The position numbers were made by a program, and so were the translations under genes. This document shows, piece after piece, positions 50,881 to 59,343 of a DNA stretch of 64,000 nucleotides. Below the pieces are notes generated by a model, which did no database searches, was not told the origin of the DNA, and saw only the letters and a program-made list of their open reading frames with translations. The first letter of the stretch is position 1; every line of letters begins with the position of its first letter. Location: positions 62,001-126,000 of the forward strand of contig NZ_CBCSIQ010000003.1 of NCBI RefSeq assembly GCF_965139615.1, read 5' to 3'. Source of the stretch: Kerstersia similis (lineage in GTDB: Bacteria > Pseudomonadota > Gammaproteobacteria > Burkholderiales > Burkholderiaceae_B).

Positions 50881-51666
50881 ATGCTGACTACCCAACACAT
50901 TCAGGCCCTGGGCCAGGAACTGCATGAGGCCCTGGCCCGCCGCCAGCCCGTCGCCCCGCTGACCGAATCGCACCCGGACATGACGCTGGCGCAGGCCTAT
51001 GAAGTCCAGCAAGCCATGCTGGCGCCGCGCTTGGCGGCCGGCGCCCGTATCGTCGGCAAGAAGATCGGCGTGACCAGCAAAGTGGTCATGGACATGCTGA
51101 AAGTCGATCAACCGGATTTCGGCATGCTGCTGTCGGACATGCTGTACGCCGATGGCGCCAGCATTGCCGCCAGCGACCTGATCGCGCCCAAGGCCGAAGG
51201 CGAAATCGCCTTCGTGCTCAAGCACGGGCTGCGCGGCCCCGGCATTACCGTGGCCGATGTGCTGCGCGCCACGGCCTATGTCATGCCCTGCTTTGAAATC
51301 GTCGATTCGCGCATCCGCGACTGGAAGATCAAGATCCAGGACACCGTGGCCGACAATGCCTCCGCCGGCGTCTTCGTGCTGGGCGACCGCGGCGCAGACC
51401 CGCGCGATGCGGATCTGGCCTGCGTCGGCATGACGCTGGAAAAAAACGGTGAGGTCGTCGCCACCGGCGCCGGCGCCGCCGCGCTGGGCCACCCGGCCAA
51501 TGCCGTGGCCTGGCTCGCCAACACACTGGGCCAACTGGGCATCGCGCTGGAACCGGGCGAAGTCATCCTGTCCGGTTCGCTGGCTGCCATGGTACCGGTG
51601 CAGGCCGGCGACCACCTGCGCATCAGTCTGGGCGGCATAGGCTCGGCCTCCGTCCGCTTTGCTTGA
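50881..51666 (+). CDS. 2-oxopent-4-enoate (2-hydroxypentadienoate) hydratase
   Basis: A 261-residue member of the hydratase/decarboxylase family, of the hydratase type by GKKIGVTSKVVMDMLKVDQP and PDFGMLLSDM, as in XylJ/DmpE/MhpD. Acidic metal ligands lie in PKAEGEIAFVL and FEIVDSRI. Adds water to the dienoate to give 4-hydroxy-2-oxovalerate. It starts seven bases after the dehydrogenase stop. Confidence 0.88.
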   Translation: MLTTQHIQALGQELHEALARRQPVAPLTESHPDMTLAQAYEVQQAMLAPRLAAGARIVGKKIGVTSKVVMDMLKVDQPDFGMLLSDMLYADGASIAASDLIAPKAEGEIAFVLKHGLRGPGITVADVLRATAYVMPCFEIVDSRIRDWKIKIQDTVADNASAGVFVLGDRGADPRDADLACVGMTLEKNGEVVATGAGAAALGHPANAVAWLANTLGQLGIALEPGEVILSGSLAAMVPVQAGDHLRISLGGIGSASVRFA

Positions 51667-51677
51667 AGGAATGCATC

Positions 51678-52481
51678 ATGAAGTTATCCGCTGACACCAT
51701 TGCCCAACTGGCTGAACACCTGGAACAGGCCGAACTGACGCGCACCGAAGTCGCGAAGATCACCGAAGCCCATCCGGACATGGACTGGGACGACGCCTAC
51801 GCCATCCAGAACGCTATCCGCCAGCGCAAGGAAGCGCGCGGCGTGCGTATCGCCGGCCTGAAAATGGGTTTGACGTCGTTTGCCAAAATGCGGCAAATGG
51901 GTGTGACCGAACCCATCCATGGTTTCCTGACCGACTATGGCTCCTGCCTGGAAGGCTCGGCCATTGATGTCGATACCCTGATCCATCCCAAGGTCGAAGC
52001 AGAAATCGCCTTTGTCCTGAAGCATCCGCTCAAGGGGCCCGGCTGTCATATCGGCGACGTGCTGGCCGCGACCGACTTCGTGCTGCCCGCCGTGGAAGTG
52101 ATCGACTCGCGCTACAAGAACTTCAACTTCGACCTGAAAAGCGTCATTGCGGACAACACCTCTTCAGCACGCTTTGTGACCGGCGGCCAGATGGCCGGCA
52201 TCGAAGGCCTGGACCTGAAGTGCCTGGGCGTGGTGCTGGAAAAGAATGGCGAAGTGGTTGCCACCGGCGCTGGCGCCGCCGTGCTGGGCCACCCGGCGCA
52301 AAGCGTCGCGATGCTGGCCAACATGCTGGGCGCGCAAGGCCGTGAAATTCCGGCCGGCACCTTCATCATGACCGGCGGCATCACCGAAGCCATCGCCGTT
52401 GCCGCAGGCGACTGCGTCACGGTGCGCTACCAGCACCTCGGCAGCGTTTCCATGCGCTTCGTGTCCGGCAAGCAGGCCTGA
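51678..52481 (+). CDS. 4-oxalocrotonate decarboxylase
   Basis: A 267-residue decarboxylase, close in fold to the preceding hydratase. The family-specific GLKMGLTSFAKMRQMGV and PIHGFLTDY identify the XylI/DmpH type; metal ligands are in PKVEAEIAFVL and VEVIDSRY. Converts 2-oxohex-3-enedioate to 2-oxopent-4-enoate and CO2, normally in a complex with the hydratase because the product is unstable. AAGGA precedes the ATG at 51678. Confidence 0.9.
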   Translation: MKLSADTIAQLAEHLEQAELTRTEVAKITEAHPDMDWDDAYAIQNAIRQRKEARGVRIAGLKMGLTSFAKMRQMGVTEPIHGFLTDYGSCLEGSAIDVDTLIHPKVEAEIAFVLKHPLKGPGCHIGDVLAATDFVLPAVEVIDSRYKNFNFDLKSVIADNTSSARFVTGGQMAGIEGLDLKCLGVVLEKNGEVVATGAGAAVLGHPAQSVAMLANMLGAQGREIPAGTFIMTGGITEAIAVAAGDCVTVRYQHLGSVSMRFVSGKQA

Positions 52482-52494
52482 ACGGAGCACAGCC

Positions 52495-52695
52495 ATGCCC
52501 ATTGCCATGATCCATATCTCGGCCGGCCGCAGTGAGGCAGCCAAACGCGCCTTGCTGAGCAACGTCACGGAAGCGATTGCCCGCAGCCTGGATGCGCCCA
52601 TCGCCAGCGTCCGCGTGCTGCTGCAGGAAGTACCGGAAACCCAGTGGGCATCCGGCGGTGTCACGCTGGCCGAACGTCGCCAGTCCGGTGACTGA
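52495..52695 (+). CDS. 4-oxalocrotonate tautomerase
   Basis: A 66-residue small tautomerase. After Met removal the catalytic N-terminal proline is P1; R11 and R39 are present and W50 replaces the aromatic F50 of Pseudomonas 4-OT. It converts 2-hydroxymuconate to 2-oxohex-3-enedioate for the decarboxylase just upstream. Last enzyme gene of the operon; the aldolase and acylating acetaldehyde dehydrogenase that normally follow are absent. Confidence 0.9.
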   Translation: MPIAMIHISAGRSEAAKRALLSNVTEAIARSLDAPIASVRVLLQEVPETQWASGGVTLAERRQSGD

Positions 52696-53021
52696 ACGGC
52701 GGCAACCCTAAACCCACCCTGTCAGGATCATTCCCCCAGATAGAACAAAAACCCATACCATCCGCCCCGCGCGTCCGGCTTCGGACGGTGCCGCGCCGGG
52801 CAGATGCACGTCCCGGCCTGGAACCCGGTGACGTCGTTTGCCCGGCCCGGCCGCTGCTGTTCAGCAATGGCCGGGCTGGCATGTTTTCCCGGAAAGGCCC
52901 CAGGCCCCTCCGTGTCGTTCCCAGCAGCATGCCGTACCCAAGCAATATCTGAAAACCCAAAAAAAGCCCCTGCGCAATTGCGAACAGGCGGTAAAAAAGA
53001 ACCGAGCAACGAGGAGACATC
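52696..53021. other. 326-bp intergenic region between the tautomerase and MFS genes
   Basis: Holds an inverted repeat GCCCGGCC (52845-52852) / GGCCGGGC (52869-52876) with a short T run after it (weak terminator), then an A-rich stretch before GAGGAGA and the MFS ATG. No coding frame with a ribosome site was seen. Confidence 0.4.
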
Positions 53022-54380
53022 ATGAGCCAGAACACCGCCAGAATTGGCGATATCATCGACAACGCGAGAATTTCGCCCTACCAGATCATCATCCTGTCCC
53101 TGTGTTTCCTGATCGTCCTGGTGGACGGCTTCGACACGGCAGTTATCGGCTATATCGCGCCTTCGCTGCGTGAAGAATGGGGCCTGCAGGCCGCACAATT
53201 GTCGCCAGCCTTCGGCGCCGGCCTGATCGGCCTGATGGTAGGCAGCCTGATTTTCGGCCCGGTGGCCGATGCCATCGGACGCAAGCGCGTTCTGCTGGTT
53301 TCCGTGCTGATCTTCGGCCTGGGCACCCTGGCCACAGCCTACGCCCACTCCATCGAATCGCTGACCATCCTGCGCTTTCTGACCGGTATCGGCCTGGGCG
53401 GCGCCATGCCGACCTGCATTACGCTGAGTTCTGAATACTCGCCGGCACGCCGCCGCATGATCATGGTGACGCTGAGCTGGAGCGGCTTTACCGCCGGCCT
53501 GGCGCTGGGCGGCTTGCTGGCCGGACAGATCATCCCCGCTTACGGCTGGCGCGGCGTACTGATCTTCGGTGGTGTTGTACCGCTGCTGATGCTGCCGCTG
53601 CTCGCCTGGCTGATGCCCGAATCCGTGCGCTTCATGGCCTCCAGCCCCAAGCATGCCGACGCCCTGCACAAAGTCGTGCAACGCATTACCGGCAAATCCT
53701 GGCAAGGCGTCACCATCCTGGACGATGAACGCCCCGCGCAAAGCCGTTCGCCGGTCAGCAACCTGTTCGCCGAAGGCCGCACGCTCCAGACCCTACTGCT
53801 TTGGGTCGCGTTCTTCTGCTCGCTGTTCGTGTTCTATCTGTTGACCAGCTGGTTGCCGACCATCCTCAAGGATGCCGGCTACGACATCGCCCATGCCTCG
53901 CGCGTCGGTGCCATGGTGCCGCTGGGCGGCACGGTGGGTGCCATCCTGATGGCCCTGCTGATGGATCGTGTCGGCCCGTATCGCGTACTGGCCCTGTCCT
54001 ATCTGGGCGCGGCCGCCATCATTGCCCTGACCGGCTACATGATGGGCGACATTTATCAGCTGGCAGCCGCCGTATTCCTGATCGGTTTCGGCGTTGCCGG
54101 CGCGCAGAATGGCCTGAACCTGGTATCCGCCACGATTTACCCCACCACGGCCCGGGTCACCGGCGTCAGCTATGCCATGGCCAGCGGCCGCTTCGGCTCC
54201 ATCGTGGGTTCCATGCTGGGGGCCTGGATGATCGCTTCCGCCGGTTCCTCGCAAGTGTTCTTCCACTGGCTCGCGCTGCCCGTGCTAATCGGCTCGGCTG
54301 CCATCTTCGTCCTCTATCGCATGAGCCTGGCTCGCCGCCGCAGCGCGGCCGGCGCAGTCCCTGCCGCCACCCACTCCTGA
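53022..54380 (+). CDS. MFS aromatic acid:H+ symporter (AAHS family)
   Basis: A 452-residue 12-helix permease. DGFDTAVIGYIAPSLREEW in helix 1 and its loop and FGPVADAIGRKRVLL between helices 2 and 3 are the marks of the BenK/PcaK group that takes up benzoate, 4-hydroxybenzoate or protocatechuate with protons. GAGGAGA precedes the ATG. It probably imports the substrate of the preceding operon, in keeping with an acidic aromatic. Confidence 0.9.
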   Translation: MSQNTARIGDIIDNARISPYQIIILSLCFLIVLVDGFDTAVIGYIAPSLREEWGLQAAQLSPAFGAGLIGLMVGSLIFGPVADAIGRKRVLLVSVLIFGLGTLATAYAHSIESLTILRFLTGIGLGGAMPTCITLSSEYSPARRRMIMVTLSWSGFTAGLALGGLLAGQIIPAYGWRGVLIFGGVVPLLMLPLLAWLMPESVRFMASSPKHADALHKVVQRITGKSWQGVTILDDERPAQSRSPVSNLFAEGRTLQTLLLWVAFFCSLFVFYLLTSWLPTILKDAGYDIAHASRVGAMVPLGGTVGAILMALLMDRVGPYRVLALSYLGAAAIIALTGYMMGDIYQLAAAVFLIGFGVAGAQNGLNLVSATIYPTTARVTGVSYAMASGRFGSIVGSMLGAWMIASAGSSQVFFHWLALPVLIGSAAIFVLYRMSLARRRSAAGAVPAATHS

Positions 54381-54390
54381 TAGCCCCGCC

Positions 54391-54415
54391 GGAGCGGCAC
54401 GCAATGTGCCGCTCC
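54391..54415 (+). terminator. Perfect hairpin after the aromatic acid permease gene
   Basis: GGAGCGGCAC and GTGCCGCTCC with a 5-base loop, 10 bases after the stop codon; followed by a pyrimidine-rich tract with few consecutive T. Confidence 0.6.
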
Positions 54416-54677
54416 AGGCTGTCCTTCCTCCTGCTGTCCGCCGGCCATGCCGGCGGTCCGCTTGCTGCAGTTCCCCCAGCCTCCATTCTCCTGCCCTGGC
54501 CCGCAGCGTCTCCGGGACGCGCCAGTCATGGGTCATCGGCTCAGCCCGCTCCTCCGCTTCCCCCATACCCCCATACCGCCTGGGCAGTCCGCACAGCCTG
54601 TCGTGGCGAGCCTTTGCCGGCCCTTTGCCGTTTATGACGCCGGTTTTCTTCTATATAACAACACGGTATCAGGCAGC

Positions 54678-54743
54678 CCTAGGGAAAACCCTTGCATCAG
54701 TTCAGGGTTTTCCCTATAATTCATCTCAAGGGTTTTCCCTAGG
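54678..54743 (+). promoter_or_regulatory. Promoter with three AGGGTTTTCCCT boxes
   Basis: The 12-bp box occurs inverted at 54681-54692 and direct at 54704-54715 and 54729-54740. The outer two extend to a 16-bp perfect inverted pair (54678-54693 and 54728-54743, ends CCTAGG). A consensus -10 TATAAT at 54715-54720 is joined to the middle box, with TTGCAT 17 bp upstream (54692-54697). The layout fits tight repression or cooperative control of the small gene at 54813. The owner of the motif is unknown to me. Confidence 0.7.
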
Positions 54744-54756
54744 TCATATAGAAGTT

Positions 54757-54772
54757 GGTCTTAGCCAAGACC
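54757..54772 (+). promoter_or_regulatory. Short inverted repeat in the leader of the small basic protein gene
   Basis: GGTCTT and AAGACC around AGCC, about 37 bases downstream of the -10 and 41 before the ATG. It could be a leader hairpin or another binding site. Confidence 0.35.
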
Positions 54773-54812
54773 GCACTGTATGACACATCACAAACAAGAA
54801 GGAGCCGCCACC

Positions 54813-55082
54813 ATGACCAAGCAAACCAACACCGAACTGTATTCCGACATCCGCATGACCGACTCGCTCGAGCGCGCACTGCTGCAACGCGCCATGCTGG
54901 ATGAAATCGACGCTCAACGCGCCGAAGCCATGCGCGCCATGTTCCGTTCCATCGGCAACGGCGTAAACCGTACGTTCAAGGCTGTTTTCAACACCATCGT
55001 CGAAGCGCGCAAGCATCAGGCCCGCGCTGCCATGCGCAACAGCATGGCCCGTTCGGCCAGCCTTCACGGCAAAGCAGTCTGA
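54813..55082 (+). CDS. Small basic protein of unknown function
   Basis: An 89-residue soluble, basic, helical protein (segments ERALLQRAMLDEIDAQRAEAM and TFKAVFNTIVEARKHQARAA), with no signal peptide and no cysteine. AAGGAG lies eight bases ahead of the ATG, and a strong regulated promoter and terminator flank it, so it is a genuine, probably highly expressed single gene. I do not recognise a characterised family. The Arg/Lys/His-rich C-terminal half suggests nucleic-acid or membrane-surface binding, which is only a guess. Confidence 0.75.
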   Translation: MTKQTNTELYSDIRMTDSLERALLQRAMLDEIDAQRAEAMRAMFRSIGNGVNRTFKAVFNTIVEARKHQARAAMRNSMARSASLHGKAV

Positions 55083-55180
55083 TCACACGCGGCTCCCTGT
55101 AGTACCTGCCCGCAGCAGGCCTATGCTGCGGCAGCGCGACTTCTCCGATAGCGCTGTCTGATGCAGGGCCCGTGCGGTTG

Positions 55181-55217
55181 AAAAAAGCCCGGCTTTTCTT
55201 GAAAAGCCGGGCTTTTT
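55181..55217. terminator. Strong bidirectional Rho-independent terminator
   Basis: A run of A then GCCCGGCTTTT (55187-55197) pairs with AAAAGCCGGGC (55202-55212) followed by T5; the paired A/T flanks make it work on both strands, for the small gene (plus) and the ABC permease gene (minus). Confidence 0.95.
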
Positions 55218-55337
55218 CATTGCCGTCTTACCCCTTCTTGCCTTGCGCGCTCTTGCCTTGCGCGATGCCGCCAGACCGCCAGCACTCGGCTCACGGCCAA
55301 TGCAACCATCAGCGATGCCCTCAGGATAGGCAGGTAC

Positions 55338-56045
55338 TCAGGCCGCACTGCTGCCTGTCCGGGCGTGACGCGCCCCATAACGGGCCGCCATGCGATTGGC
55401 CGCCATCTCCAGCGCCGAACACAGCAGGAAATAGACAAAGGCCACGAACAGATAGATTTCCAGCGGGTAGATCATCGTGCGGTTGCTCACCTGCGTGGCC
55501 ACAAACGACAACTCGGCCACACCCACGACATAGGCAAGCGAGGTATCCTTGATCAAGGCAACCCATTGATTAATGAATGACGGCGCCATGATGGGCAGGG
55601 CCTGGGGCAACACCACGAAGCGCAAGGTTTCCCACAGGCTCAAGCCCAACGAGCGCGAGGCCTCCCACTGCCCGGCAGGCAGGCTGCGTATGCCTGCCGC
55701 CACCGAATGCGCCAGATAGGCGCCGCCGATCAAGGACAAGGCGGCAACCACCGTCACCAGCTTCGGGATATCGACGTCGAACAGCATGGGCAGCAGGAAA
55801 TACACCCAGAAAATCAGCATCAGCACGGGAATTGCCCGCAGGAAACCGATTACCAGCGTCAGCAGGCCATGCAAGGGGCCGCGCCCCAATGCCAGCGCCA
55901 TCCCCAGCAACAAACCAAGAATGCTGGCAACGACACCAGACAACAGGCTGAGCAGCAAGGTCAACGACAAGCCGCCCAGCGGGCCATAGGGATAGGCCCC
56001 CACCAGGAAATACAACCAGTTGTTGGCAACGACACTGAAATCCAT
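55338..56045 (-). CDS. Amino acid ABC transporter permease (GltK-like)
   Basis: A 235-residue inner-membrane permease of the polar amino acid family. The EAA loop QWEASRSLGLSLWETLRFVV and FLRAIPVLMLIFWVYFLLPM are characteristic. Pairs with the permease encoded next upstream on the same strand. No ATP-binding subunit gene follows. Confidence 0.9.
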   Translation of the reverse strand: MDFSVVANNWLYFLVGAYPYGPLGGLSLTLLLSLLSGVVASILGLLLGMALALGRGPLHGLLTLVIGFLRAIPVLMLIFWVYFLLPMLFDVDIPKLVTVVAALSLIGGAYLAHSVAAGIRSLPAGQWEASRSLGLSLWETLRFVVLPQALPIMAPSFINQWVALIKDTSLAYVVGVAELSFVATQVSNRTMIYPLEIYLFVAFVYFLLCSALEMAANRMAARYGARHARTGSSAA

Positions 56046-56170
56046 GCTTTATCCATTCGCCATCCCGCCCGTACAGGCCGGATGGCCGCCTCAATAACTT
56101 GGTGTGAAACGCAGTGCGCCCTGCTGCGCCACCCACCGGCGGCGCGTCTTTTCCGGCAGGCGCCACGGGC

Positions 56171-56890
56171 TCATGTTTTCAAACGGTAGCGGTGCTGCAT
56201 CCAGTAACCGACCGCTTCGATCACCGCGATAATCGCGATGTACAGCAATGTGGCCACGCCAAAAGCCTGGAAAGTCTTGAAGGTTTCGGTTTCAACCTGG
56301 CGTGACGCATAGGACAGCTCCGCCAGACCGATGGCCATGGTCAGCGAGGAGTTCTTGACTGCATTCATATACTGCCCCAGCAAGGGCGGCATGGATATCC
56401 GGAATGCCTGCGGCAGCACGATCTGGCGCCAGATGTCCCGCCCGGGCAAACCCAGCGCCCGCCCCGCTTCCCATTGTCCTTGCGGCACGGCCTGGATGCC
56501 GGCGCGCAATTCCTCGGCAATGAACGCCGTGGTATAGAGCGTCAGCCCCCACCAGCCCGCCAGAAACTCGAAGCTAGGCCATTGCACGCCGAAAACGCCG
56601 AATTCCAGGCGATGCACGCTATTGAGCCATAGCATCCAGGATTGCGGCAGCAGCGCCGACACGCCGAAATACCAGAAGAACAGCTGTACCAGCAGCGGTG
56701 TATTGCGAAAAAAGCTCAAGCCCAGCGAAACCGGCAACCTCACGGCCCGCCAGCGCGAATAACGCGCCAGGCACAGGACAGCCCCCAGCACCGTCGCTGC
56801 AACGCAGGCCAGTACGGATAGCAGCAAGGTGACCTTGAAGCCCTCAAAGAGCCAATCGAGATATTTGGGCGCAAGCCAGTCTGCAAACAT
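56171..56890 (-). CDS. Amino acid ABC transporter permease (GltJ-like)
   Basis: A 239-residue permease with FFRNTPLLVQLFFWYFGVSA and the EAA loop QWEAGRALGLPGRDIWRQIV. I use ATG 56890; a TTG two codons earlier is possible and no clear ribosome site separates them. Lies between the binding-protein gene and the second permease; it carries an uninterrupted family domain. Glutamate/aspartate or another polar amino acid is the likely cargo. Confidence 0.9.
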   Translation of the reverse strand: MFADWLAPKYLDWLFEGFKVTLLLSVLACVAATVLGAVLCLARYSRWRAVRLPVSLGLSFFRNTPLLVQLFFWYFGVSALLPQSWMLWLNSVHRLEFGVFGVQWPSFEFLAGWWGLTLYTTAFIAEELRAGIQAVPQGQWEAGRALGLPGRDIWRQIVLPQAFRISMPPLLGQYMNAVKNSSLTMAIGLAELSYASRQVETETFKTFQAFGVATLLYIAIIAVIEAVGYWMQHRYRLKT

Positions 56891-57025
56891 GGGCAATGAA
56901 AAATCAGGCGGCCCTGCCGCCAGTCACGGCAGCGGGCCAAAAGAAAACCGCGCAAGGTGCAGGCGCGCCATGCGCCCGCACGGGATTGTACCGGCTGGGT
57001 TCGCCTGGCTGCGGCACAATCGCGA

Positions 57026-57061
57026 CAGGCCCGGACGGTCTGGAAACACCGTCCGGGCCTG
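57026..57061 (-). other. Strong hairpin between the binding-protein and permease genes
   Basis: CAGGCCCGGACGGT (57026-57039) and ACCGTCCGGGCCTG (57048-57061) pair perfectly over 14 bp around an 8-base loop, about 60 bases after the binding-protein stop. Without a T-run it looks like an mRNA-stabilising or partial attenuating stem that raises the binding protein above the permeases. Confidence 0.65.
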
Positions 57062-57120
57062 GGATCAGCCGCCAGGTGGATTCATGAACCTGGCCGGCCT
57101 GTTCGCTGCAATGCCAGCAA

Positions 57121-57933
57121 TCAGGGCTGCTTGTCGCCAATGCGATAGATGCGGGTCAGCGGCGTCTTGGTATCCGGGCCGAACCAGGCATCATAGATTT
57201 CCTGGGCCTTGCCGCCTTGCTCCAGTTCCACCAGAGTTTCATCGACGAAAGCCTTCAGGCGCTCTTCACCCTTGGGGATACCCACACCGATCAGGTCGCT
57301 GGAAATGGCGAATGCCGGAATTTCCCAGGTTTCCTTGTCCGGCACATTGGCCAGCAAGCCGATCAGCTTCGGGCCGTCCTGGGTAATGGCCTGCACGTTA
57401 CCGTTGCGCAGCGCGGTAAAGGCAAACGGCGTATCGTCATAGGCCACGATGGTGGCGCCCGGGAACTTTTCGCGCAGCACGATTTCATTGACCGTGCCCT
57501 TGTCCACACCGACACGCAGAGAATTCAGCTGTTCAGGCGAGGTCAGCGTACCTTTGCGGGCGATGAACTGGGTGCCCGAAGCAAAATAGGGGATACTGAA
57601 ATCCACTTGCTTGGCACGCTCGTCCGTGATGGTGAAGTTGGCCAGGACCAGATCGACCTTATTGGACGTCAGCAGCGGCACGCGATTGGCCGGATTGGTC
57701 GGCACGATTTCCAGTTTCACCCCAAGCTTGTCAGCGAAGGCCTTGCCGAAATCCACATCCAGGCCGGAAATCTGGCGGCTTTTTTCATCCACGAAGCCGA
57801 ACGGCGGGTTGCTGTCAAATGCGGCGACCTTCAGGACACCAGCCTTCTTGATGTCATCGAGGCGATCCGCATGCGCCAGGCCGGCAACCAGGGCCAGAGA
57901 CAGCGCAGCCACGGCTTTCAAAGTCTTCTTCAT
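57121..57933 (-). CDS. Amino acid ABC transporter substrate-binding protein
   Basis: A 270-residue family 3 periplasmic receptor: signal peptide ending near AHA-DRL, then DIKKAGVLKVAAFDSNPPFG, SGLDVDFGKAFADKLGVKLE, NKVDLVLANFTITDERAKQV and GVDKGTVNEI. The Arg in DERAKQVDFS and an Asp late in the chain usually hold the amino acid backbone. Start at ATG 57933 with GGAG nine bases upstream. First gene of the transporter operon. Confidence 0.92.
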   Translation of the reverse strand: MKKTLKAVAALSLALVAGLAHADRLDDIKKAGVLKVAAFDSNPPFGFVDEKSRQISGLDVDFGKAFADKLGVKLEIVPTNPANRVPLLTSNKVDLVLANFTITDERAKQVDFSIPYFASGTQFIARKGTLTSPEQLNSLRVGVDKGTVNEIVLREKFPGATIVAYDDTPFAFTALRNGNVQAITQDGPKLIGLLANVPDKETWEIPAFAISSDLIGVGIPKGEERLKAFVDETLVELEQGGKAQEIYDAWFGPDTKTPLTRIYRIGDKQP

Positions 57934-58334
57934 CTCAATCTGCTCCAAAGTAGCGCCACGAGCTCACTGGGGAAAACCCGCAGGGCTTGGCATGGGTGCT
58001 ATCTAACCACGGCTTCTTAAAACCAGGATATACAGAATTTATTATTACTTATTCTTTATGGAAATAATAAAACCGGTATCGGGCGCTCAGGCGCACAGCG
58101 ACTGGCCCGGCGCCTACCAGGGACGGAAAGGCGGCATAGAGGCTGGCTATCGCGCTGATTGCCGTCTTCTATGGCTCGGCCTGGCAGCCGCAAATTCCCG
58201 GCCGAACAACCTGCGTAACAGCGCAGAGCAGCGGCCCGCCACCCGGGCGCCAGCGCGACAAAGCCGCAGCAGCGGCTGCGGCTTCGGGCTGACGCGTACC
58301 GCTACCCCTGCGGTACGAATACGGGGGCTGCGGC
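57934..58334. other. 401-bp intergenic region
   Basis: Contains an AT-rich stretch (58010-58075) that should carry the binding-protein promoter, and two hairpins downstream of the hydroxyacid dehydrogenase gene: AAGCCGCAGC/GCTGCGGCTT (58261-58284, perfect 10-bp stem, loop AGCG) and CGTACCGC/GCGGTACG (58295-58317). The first is followed by TTT on the minus strand and may terminate the operon. Confidence 0.55.
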
Positions 58335-59276
58335 TTAATCCGGTACCGGTGTCGGCAGCGGCCGGCCTTCCAGGTGTGCCTGCATATTGGCAAACACCAG
58401 GTCGCTCATGGCCTTGCGGGTCTGCGTGGTGGCGCTGGCCGAATGCGGGGTCAATACCACGTTCGGCAGGGCGCACAGCGCTTCCGGCACGTTGGGCTCA
58501 TGCGCATACACATCCAGCGCCGCCCCACCCAGGCGGCCCTGCTGCAAGGCGGCGATCAGGGCGGTTTCATCCACCACCGAACCCCGTGCAATATTGATCA
58601 GGCGGCCATCCGGGCCCAGCGCATCCAACACTTCGGCGCTGATCAGCCCTTGCGTGCTGGCGCCGCCATAGGTGCATACCACCAGAAAATCGACCTCGCG
58701 GGCCAAGGCCACCAGGGACGGCTCATACCGCCAGCTGACATCCGCTGCCTGACGCCGCGCCGTATAGCTCACCTCCATGGAGAAGGCCGCCGCCCGCGCC
58801 GCCACCGCTCGGCCGATCCGCCCCATGCCGACCACGCCCAGCTTCTGCCCAGATACCCGGAACGACCAGGAGAACGGCCCTTCCTGCCAACGCCGGGCGC
58901 GCACGAAAGCGTCTGCTTCCACGACCCGGCGAGCCTGCGCCAGCAGCAAGGCGAATGCCATATCGGCCACATCGTCGGTCAGGACATCCGGGGTATGGGT
59001 CACGGCAATGCCTCGCGCCCGGGCAGCCGCCACATCCACGCCATCGTAGCCGACGCCAAACACCACAATCAGCTCCAGCGCGGGCAGTTGCTCCAGCAAT
59101 GATGCACGGATCTTGGATTCGCCATTGGCTACCAGAATGCGAACCTGGGCAGCGACTTCACCCAGCGATCCCGGCGCGGCATCCTCGCTGGCCCGATGTA
59201 CCTGGAAATGACGCCGCATCTGGTCTTCCAGGAAATGCGGCACATAGGCCACCTGCAGGACATGCACCTGTTCCAT
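58335..59276 (-). CDS. D-isomer 2-hydroxyacid dehydrogenase (glyoxylate/hydroxypyruvate reductase type)
   Basis: A 313-residue NAD(P)-dependent dehydrogenase. Rossmann motif GVVGMGRIG, catalytic Arg in NIARGSVVDE, Glu in DVYAHEP and His in LTPHSAS are all present. GAGGAGA precedes the ATG. It lies 67 bases after tctA and may reduce glyoxylate, hydroxypyruvate or a 2-oxo sugar acid. It is in the same orientation as the galactonate-type genes, but a shared transcript is not proved. Confidence 0.9.
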   Translation of the reverse strand: MEQVHVLQVAYVPHFLEDQMRRHFQVHRASEDAAPGSLGEVAAQVRILVANGESKIRASLLEQLPALELIVVFGVGYDGVDVAAARARGIAVTHTPDVLTDDVADMAFALLLAQARRVVEADAFVRARRWQEGPFSWSFRVSGQKLGVVGMGRIGRAVAARAAAFSMEVSYTARRQAADVSWRYEPSLVALAREVDFLVVCTYGGASTQGLISAEVLDALGPDGRLINIARGSVVDETALIAALQQGRLGGAALDVYAHEPNVPEALCALPNVVLTPHSASATTQTRKAMSDLVFANMQAHLEGRPLPTPVPD

Positions 59277-59343
59277 CTCTCTGTCTCCTCAATTTTTCTT
59301 CAACGGCATGGTACCGCGCCGGGCGGCGCCATGCCTGCGTGTA

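Noticed and set aside
49296..50900. 534-codon minus-strand open frame opposite the semialdehyde dehydrogenase
   Set aside because: No ribosome site or family motif; the plus strand encodes a complete aldehyde dehydrogenase with active-site residues.
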